Source of the DNA: JAIEOG01 sp964611895
GTDB taxonomy: Bacteria > Bdellovibrionota > FAC87 > UBA2466
Assembly: GCA_964611895.1 (NCBI GenBank)
Contig: CAZTDN010000042.1
Coordinates: 1-10,747 of the forward strand
Reading direction: 5' to 3'
Length of the DNA stretch: 10,747 bases
In this document: one piece after another, positions 6,801 to 10,747 of the stretch
How positions within the stretch are numbered: position 1 is the first letter of the stretch
Layout: every line of letters begins with the position of its first letter
Notes under the pieces: generated by a model
Told to the model about the DNA's origin: nothing
What the model saw: only the letters and a program-made list of their open reading frames with translations
Databases searched by the model: none
Translations under genes and position numbers: made by a program

Positions 6801-6909
6801 TTCATGAACTCTAACGCACACCCCACCCCCGAACAAGGCTCAGCGCCCTGTTAAAGGGTAGACGCTTTTTGGGGTTGGCTTTCGTTCCGCTGTGCTCGAA
6901 ACTGCACCT

Positions 6910-7965
6910 ATGCCGCGCTTTAAAACCCGACAAAGCACGCTCCGCAGACACCTGCTAGCAGACAGAGTGACAGCCTATTGCCTCATCACTTTGACTAGTA
7001 TCGCGGCAGCGACGGCATTGTCCTTTCTGCGAATGCCGCTCATCCCGTTTGTGCTGGCCGTTTTTCTGACTTATATCGTCACACCCATGGTGGATTTTTT
7101 TCAGAGTCGCCTCCAACTCCCTCGGTGGCTCGCTCTGGGTTCTGCTTTCTCCGTGACACTTCTCAGCCTTGGTTTGATGGGTTTGTTCGTGCTGACGAAT
7201 TTTCAAACGCTTTTGACCAATGCGGATGTTTATCAAATTCGCCTGTTTCAACTCGCAGACGAGCTATCAGTCTGGGCGCAGCGTTACCATATCCCCATTG
7301 ATCGCGCTTCGATTTTGGAATCCATCCGTCAGATCCCCGTTTTTGCAACCCTGTCTTCGGCAGCAGGACAACTCGTCAATGTCCTAACATCGGGTTTTTT
7401 GGTGATTGTTTTTCTCTTCTTTTTGGTGATGGGAATCGATCCGACTTTCCGTCGAACTGGAATTTACGCTGAAATCGACCTGAAAATCCGGGGCTATATA
7501 TCCACCAAAGTCGCCACTTCCGCCATTACCGGCGTGCTAGTCGGCGTTACGCTCGCCATACTGGGAGTGGACCTGGCATTTATGTTTGGCCTGCTTACCT
7601 TTTTTCTGAATTTCATCCCTACCATCGGTGCCGTCATTGCGACTTTGCTGCCACTACCCATCGCGATTTTGCAATTCAACACCCCGGCAAAGTGGCTCTT
7701 GGTCTTGCTCATCCCTGGCGCGATTCAAGGCATCATTGGAAATCTCGTAGAGCCCAAACTACTCAGTGATAGTTTGGACCTTCACCCAGCGGCAGTATTA
7801 TTGGCGCTGACCTTTTGGGGGATTATCTGGGGACCTATTGGGATGTTCTTGGCGGTCCCTATTGTCGTGGTTTTGAAAATAGCCATGGCTCGAATCCCAA
7901 CAACCTATCCGTTTGCGGAACTATTGGCGGGAAGATTGCCCGTGTCCAAGCGCGATTCGAATTGA
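6910..7965 (+). CDS. AI-2E/PerM-family integral membrane protein
   Basis: A protein of 351 residues in the inner membrane, of the AI-2E transporter family (PerM, TqsA, YdiK relatives), whose members export autoinducer-2 or act as ion antiporters or permeases; most are uncharacterised. About seven to eight hydrophobic helices are visible with the soluble segment between early helices (about residues 100-145) typical of the family. The C-terminal half carries the recognisable FIPTIGAVIATLLPLPIAI stretch, then VEPKLLSDSLDLHPAAVLLA and GIIWGPIGMFLAVP. Length is normal. ATG at 6910 is preferred; an upstream in-frame GTG at 6892 would add six residues and neither has a strong ribosome-binding site. 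It is divergent from the glycosyltransferase and ends two bases from the convergent small membrane gene. Signalling-molecule transport should not be assumed from the family name. Confidence 0.88.
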   Translation: MPRFKTRQSTLRRHLLADRVTAYCLITLTSIAAATALSFLRMPLIPFVLAVFLTYIVTPMVDFFQSRLQLPRWLALGSAFSVTLLSLGLMGLFVLTNFQTLLTNADVYQIRLFQLADELSVWAQRYHIPIDRASILESIRQIPVFATLSSAAGQLVNVLTSGFLVIVFLFFLVMGIDPTFRRTGIYAEIDLKIRGYISTKVATSAITGVLVGVTLAILGVDLAFMFGLLTFFLNFIPTIGAVIATLLPLPIAILQFNTPAKWLLVLLIPGAIQGIIGNLVEPKLLSDSLDLHPAAVLLALTFWGIIWGPIGMFLAVPIVVVLKIAMARIPTTYPFAELLAGRLPVSKRDSN

Positions 7966-7967
7966 TC

Positions 7968-8345
7968 TCAGATATAGAACGAAAAAAAAGCCAGTGCGGA
8001 GAACACCATCATCACAGCCCCGCTGGCGCGCAAATAAGTCGGTAATGCGCGGGCCTTTGGAATCCAGCGATTTGGCAAATAGGGAAACAGCAAGAGTAGC
8101 ACGCCCTTGATCCCCATCGCCCAGCCCGCAATCGTGATAAAGAGCGAAAATCGCGGCGACCAACTGTTATGAAAGGACAGGATGACCATGGCCGCAGGGA
8201 GAATAAACAAGGCTATCGGAATGCCGGAATATTCTTTCTCCGCAAGACTTCGATAGAACTGGGTCCATTCCTTCGTGCTTGCCAAGTACGAAGACCCAAT
8301 CAAAAAGAAGAAAAGCGAAAAGAATATCCCGACTTCATTAAACAC
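7968..8345 (-). CDS. Small four-helix membrane protein of unknown function
   Basis: A 125-residue hydrophobic protein with four predicted membrane helices at about residues 5-23, 39-57, 66-90 and 105-124, and short polar loops (notably STKEWTQFYRSLAEKEYSG between helices 1 and 2). I do not recognise a named family. The start is GTG at 8345, supported by AGGAG about six bases upstream, which lies in the 16-base gap after the aldehyde dehydrogenase stop, so the two are probably one operon. The 3' end lies two bases from the convergent AI-2E-family gene. A function linked to the aldehyde dehydrogenase is possible from position alone and has no further support. Confidence 0.78.
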   Translation of the reverse strand: MFNEVGIFFSLFFFLIGSSYLASTKEWTQFYRSLAEKEYSGIPIALFILPAAMVILSFHNSWSPRFSLFITIAGWAMGIKGVLLLLFPYLPNRWIPKARALPTYLRASGAVMMVFSALAFFSFYI

Positions 8346-8361
8346 GCTTGCTCCTAGCCCA

Positions 8362-9804
8362 CTAATCCAACGAAACCCAAACCGACTTCACCTGGGAATA
8401 AAGCTCGATGGCGTACTGCCCCAGCTCGCGCCCGAAACCGCTTTCTTTGTACCCGCCGAACGGGCTTGCGGCATCAAAACAATTATAACAGTTCACCCAG
8501 ATCGTACCTGCCTTGATGGTACGCGCAAGCTGGTGGACTTTTTTCACATCCCGAGTCCACACCCCGGCAGACAGTCCGTAGCGCGTGTTGTTCGCCCGAG
8601 GAACAATTTCCTCCATTGACCCAAAGCTCGTTGCAGCGACCACAGGACCAAAGATTTCTTCTCGATAGATCGTCAAATCATCCTTTGCCGAATCAAACAC
8701 TGTTGGTTTGAGAAAGTATCCTTTGGAAAATGCAGGAGCGCCACCGGTGACCAGAGTGGCCCCCTCGCGCTTTCCGCTTTCTATAAAGCCCAGAATTTTA
8801 TCAAACTGCTCCTTCGAGACCTGGGCACCCATTTGGGTTCTACTGTCCAAGGGATCTCCCACCACGAGTTTTTCGGCATGCGTTTTGAGTCTATCCAAAA
8901 ACTCGTCGTGGATCGCTTCCTGGAGAAAGAGGCGGGAGCCTGCACAGCAAACCTCTCCTTGGTTGAAAAAGATCCCCTTTAGTGCGCCTTGAACCGCCGC
9001 ATCCAAGTCGGCGTCCGCAAAGACGATATTGGGAGCTTTACCACCTAGCTCCAAAGAAACCCGCTTGAGATTGCTCTGCGCGGCCATTTGCATGATGCGT
9101 TTGCCAACCTCAGTCGAACCGGTAAACGCCACTTTATCGACATCCATGTGCTTGCAGAGCGCCGCTCCGGCGGTGGGTCCAAAGCCAGGAAGAATATTCA
9201 CCACACCAGGCGGGAGACCAGCTTCAAGCAAAAGTTCTCCCAAACGCAAAGCCGAAAGCGGTGTTTGCTCCGCGGGTTTCAATACCACCGTACACCCCAT
9301 CGCAAGAGCGGGTCCCAGTTTCCACGCAGCCATCAACAGCGGAAAGTTCCAGGGAATAATTTGAGCCACCACCCCCGTCGGTTCTCGCAAAGTATAGTTA
9401 AAGTAATTTCCATTCACGGGAAGAGTTTCACCGTGAATCTTGTCGGCAAGACCAGCGTAGTACCGAAATGTCTCTATCGACAGAGGCAGATCCGCATGGA
9501 GGGTTTCGGACACGGGCTTTCCATTGTTCAAAGTCTCTAGCTCTGCCAGTTCGGATTTATGGGTTTCGAGCAGATCGGCGATACGGTACAAAAATCTTCC
9601 CCGCTCCCGGGCAGAAAACCTCGACCAAGGGCCGGATTCAAAGGCTCTTCGCGCACCCGAAACCGCAACGTCCACGTCTGCCGCATCGGCTTCGGCGACT
9701 TGCGCGAGCTCCAGCTCCGTCGCGGGGTTAATTACCGAGAAAGTCTTGCCGCTTCGGGCGTTCACCCACTCGTTATTGATCAATAGTTTAGTTTGGTACT
9801 TCAT
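8362..9804 (-). CDS. NAD(P)-dependent aldehyde dehydrogenase
   Basis: A 480-residue cytoplasmic enzyme of the ALDH superfamily, oxidising an aldehyde to the acid with NAD(P)+. All core motifs are present: IPWNFP with N153, the cofactor-contact lysine in VVLKPAEQTP (K176), FTGSTEVG (227-234) for the nucleotide, the general-base glutamate in LELGGKAPN (E252) and the nucleophile in NQGEVCCAGSR (C286 by alignment with C302 of human ALDH2). The C-terminal PFGGYKESGFGRELG is also typical. Overall it resembles the ALDH1/2, betaine-aldehyde and phenylacetaldehyde group, and substrate cannot be decided. ATG at 9804 is chosen because GGAGGG lies about eight bases upstream and the usual family N-terminus (LLINNEWV) begins right after; the frame is open to 9873. 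It is first in a likely two-gene operon and divergent from the lipoprotein gene. Confidence 0.95.
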   Translation of the reverse strand: MKYQTKLLINNEWVNARSGKTFSVINPATELELAQVAEADAADVDVAVSGARRAFESGPWSRFSARERGRFLYRIADLLETHKSELAELETLNNGKPVSETLHADLPLSIETFRYYAGLADKIHGETLPVNGNYFNYTLREPTGVVAQIIPWNFPLLMAAWKLGPALAMGCTVVLKPAEQTPLSALRLGELLLEAGLPPGVVNILPGFGPTAGAALCKHMDVDKVAFTGSTEVGKRIMQMAAQSNLKRVSLELGGKAPNIVFADADLDAAVQGALKGIFFNQGEVCCAGSRLFLQEAIHDEFLDRLKTHAEKLVVGDPLDSRTQMGAQVSKEQFDKILGFIESGKREGATLVTGGAPAFSKGYFLKPTVFDSAKDDLTIYREEIFGPVVAATSFGSMEEIVPRANNTRYGLSAGVWTRDVKKVHQLARTIKAGTIWVNCYNCFDAASPFGGYKESGFGRELGQYAIELYSQVKSVWVSLD

Positions 9805-9970
9805 TGCCTGCCCTCCCGGTGCTTGGGGGAACCGTCCCTTATGTCTGCCATTCTTGTCAAACACCTCTGGCACGGCGCTTGACCATGCGTGTCACAGGCG
9901 CAAATCCGCCCTGCTGCAACCTGGTATGAAACTTGAAATGCTCTACTCTTGAGTTCAATCAGGGGAGAGA

Positions 9971-10663
9971 ATGATGATGAAAACCGCTTTTTTCTTACTG
10001 CCGATTTATCTGGGACTGGCAGCCTGCGCCTCGACAGGCCCACGCGAGATGGAACTGATATTAAACAACCGGACCGACGATGCTCGCGAACGAATTGGCG
10101 TTCACGAAGACAAAGTAATCATTCAAAAACACGTTTACCTTGAAGAGCAGCTTTGGGAACTCAAAGCCGAAGTAGACGAATTGCAGCGGACGCTCTACGG
10201 AAAGTCACGTCAAGATGCGGGCGGTTTATGGGCAAAGCTCAAAGAGTGCCGCACACGCACCGCCGACCCGAGAATTGGAGGCATGGGGCGATCCGAGGCT
10301 ATGGAACCCTGGGCGAATATAACCAAACAGGACGAAGCGTTTTTTTATCGCGTAGATGAAAGAACCCACAGTCTGACAGGGGTTACCGAAGAAATGCTGG
10401 ACGAACGCATGCAACGTTACCAAACACACAAGCGACTACTCATGCAACGGTTCGACGAGCTAAACGATAAGCTCGACGCATGCGAAGAAAAATACGCTCT
10501 TGCCCTCGTGCAACACGGCTTGAATCCCGACGATACGCGCGCCAAGGGAGAGTGGGTGGAAGGACCCCAAGGCTACCGTGTCTGGCAAATGCGCCGCACG
10601 CCAACCACAGACCCCGAGGAACTCATGCGTCGGAAAGAACAAAAGGTACGCGGTTACTTTTGA
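9971..10663 (+). CDS. Coiled-coil lipoprotein of unknown family
   Basis: A 230-residue lipoprotein. Residues 1-19 are a signal sequence ending in the lipobox LAAC, so C19 would be lipidated and the +2 residue is alanine, which suggests sorting to the outer membrane in Gram-negative cells. The mature part is strongly charged and helical, with likely coiled coils at about residues 36-80 (EEQLWELKAEVDELQRTL) and 135-180 (RFDELNDKLDACEEKYALAL). Two further cysteines, C93 and C171, could form a disulfide. I do not recognise a family. Three consecutive ATG codons start at 9971; GGGGAG at 9962-9967 suits the second or third best, which would shorten the protein by one or two residues. The last seven codons and stop (QKVRGYF) form the first copy of a 24-base tandem repeat, so the present C-terminus may be a recent change. 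Confidence 0.82.
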   Translation: MMMKTAFFLLPIYLGLAACASTGPREMELILNNRTDDARERIGVHEDKVIIQKHVYLEEQLWELKAEVDELQRTLYGKSRQDAGGLWAKLKECRTRTADPRIGGMGRSEAMEPWANITKQDEAFFYRVDERTHSLTGVTEEMLDERMQRYQTHKRLLMQRFDELNDKLDACEEKYALALVQHGLNPDDTRAKGEWVEGPQGYRVWQMRRTPTTDPEELMRRKEQKVRGYF

Positions 10664-10711
10664 CAAAAGGTACGCGGTTACTTTTGACAAAGAGTACGCG
10701 GTTACTTTTCG
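10640..10711. repeat. Three tandem copies of a 24-base dyad-containing unit
   Basis: Copies occupy 10640-10663, 10664-10687 and 10688-10711. The first two are identical; the third differs at four positions (two near its start, two at its end). Each copy has the core GTACGCGGTTACTTTT, flanked by A-rich sequence so that an imperfect inverted repeat appears (AAAAG(G)TA / TACTTTT around a GC-rich centre). The unit length is a multiple of three, so in the lipoprotein frame it reads QKVRGYF-stop twice and then QRVRGYF followed by an open frame to the window end. It may be a tail duplication by slippage, a binding-site array, or part of a dispersed repeat family. Confidence 0.85.
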
Positions 10712-10747
10712 CTAATCCCCGCGGCCTTACTGTTCACCCGTCTGAGA

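Noticed and set aside
6842..6870. Terminator-like hairpin with AGCGCCCT / AGGG...CGCT arms followed by five T
   Set aside because: The stem has a four-base bulge, and it would act on plus-strand transcription antisense to the glycosyltransferase gene, where no gene needs terminating.
9880..9894. Inverted repeat TGAC-N7-GTCA between the aldehyde dehydrogenase and lipoprotein genes
   Set aside because: Four-base arms are expected by chance in a region this size, and no promoter element lines up with it convincingly.
9949..9962. FNR-like box TTGAG-ttca-ATCAG upstream of the lipoprotein gene
   Set aside because: Eight of ten positions match TTGAT-N4-ATCAA, but it overlaps the ribosome-binding site, a poor place for such a site, and nothing else links the gene to oxygen control. 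Likely chance.
10640..10711. Stop-codon recoding of the two TGA codons in the tandem repeat, or a CRISPR array
   Set aside because: TGA is used as an ordinary stop by several genes in the window, and no recoding element is visible. The repeats abut with no spacers, so it is not a CRISPR array.

Overview
The window looks like chromosomal DNA of a Gram-negative, respiring bacterium of moderate GC content. The signs are a Tat-exported high-potential iron-sulfur protein (HiPIP), a cbb3-type terminal oxidase, a lipobox lipoprotein and tightly packed genes with ATGA/GTGA overlaps. Nothing fixes the phylum. The unusual oxidase architecture suggests a lineage outside the well-studied alpha/gammaproteobacterial models, possibly Bdellovibrionota-like, but that is a guess. 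There is no tRNA, rRNA, CRISPR array, transposase or phage gene, and no gene-free stretch longer than about 170 bases.

Left to right. Positions 53-592 (-) hold the N-terminal half of an M14-type metallocarboxypeptidase that stops right after its second zinc motif and is probably broken. Divergent from it, 680-1087 (+) encodes a GFA/CENP-V-fold zinc protein. Positions 1211-4439 (+) are the core of the window, a five-gene respiratory unit: HiPIP, CcoN, a triheme CcoO-CcoP-like fusion, a small exported CPFC membrane protein and a 48-residue single-helix protein resembling the detached N-terminal helix of CcoP. The last four genes overlap by 8, 4 and 4 bases. The unit meets, tail to tail with an 8-base gap, a two-gene minus-strand operon of a family 2 glycosyltransferase (5604-6800) and a zinc-ribbon SAM methyltransferase (4448-5614).

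Divergent from the glycosyltransferase is an AI-2E/PerM-family membrane protein (6910-7965, +). It converges on a minus-strand pair: an NAD(P)-dependent aldehyde dehydrogenase (8362-9804) followed by a small four-helix membrane protein (7968-8345). A 166-base divergent intergenic region then leads to a plus-strand coiled-coil lipoprotein of unknown family (9971-10663). Its last eight codons, stop included, are the first copy of a 24-base tandem repeat present three times (10640-10711).

Inferred joint working: the HiPIP would be a soluble periplasmic electron carrier that feeds the triheme subunit, which relays electrons to the heme-copper centre in CcoN for oxygen reduction. A 13-base dyad sits exactly where the ccoN ribosome-binding site should be and may set different amounts of carrier and oxidase. 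The best candidate for something new is this rearranged oxidase: CcoP split, with its heme domains joined to CcoO and its membrane helix apparently a separate mini-protein, together with the CPFC protein.
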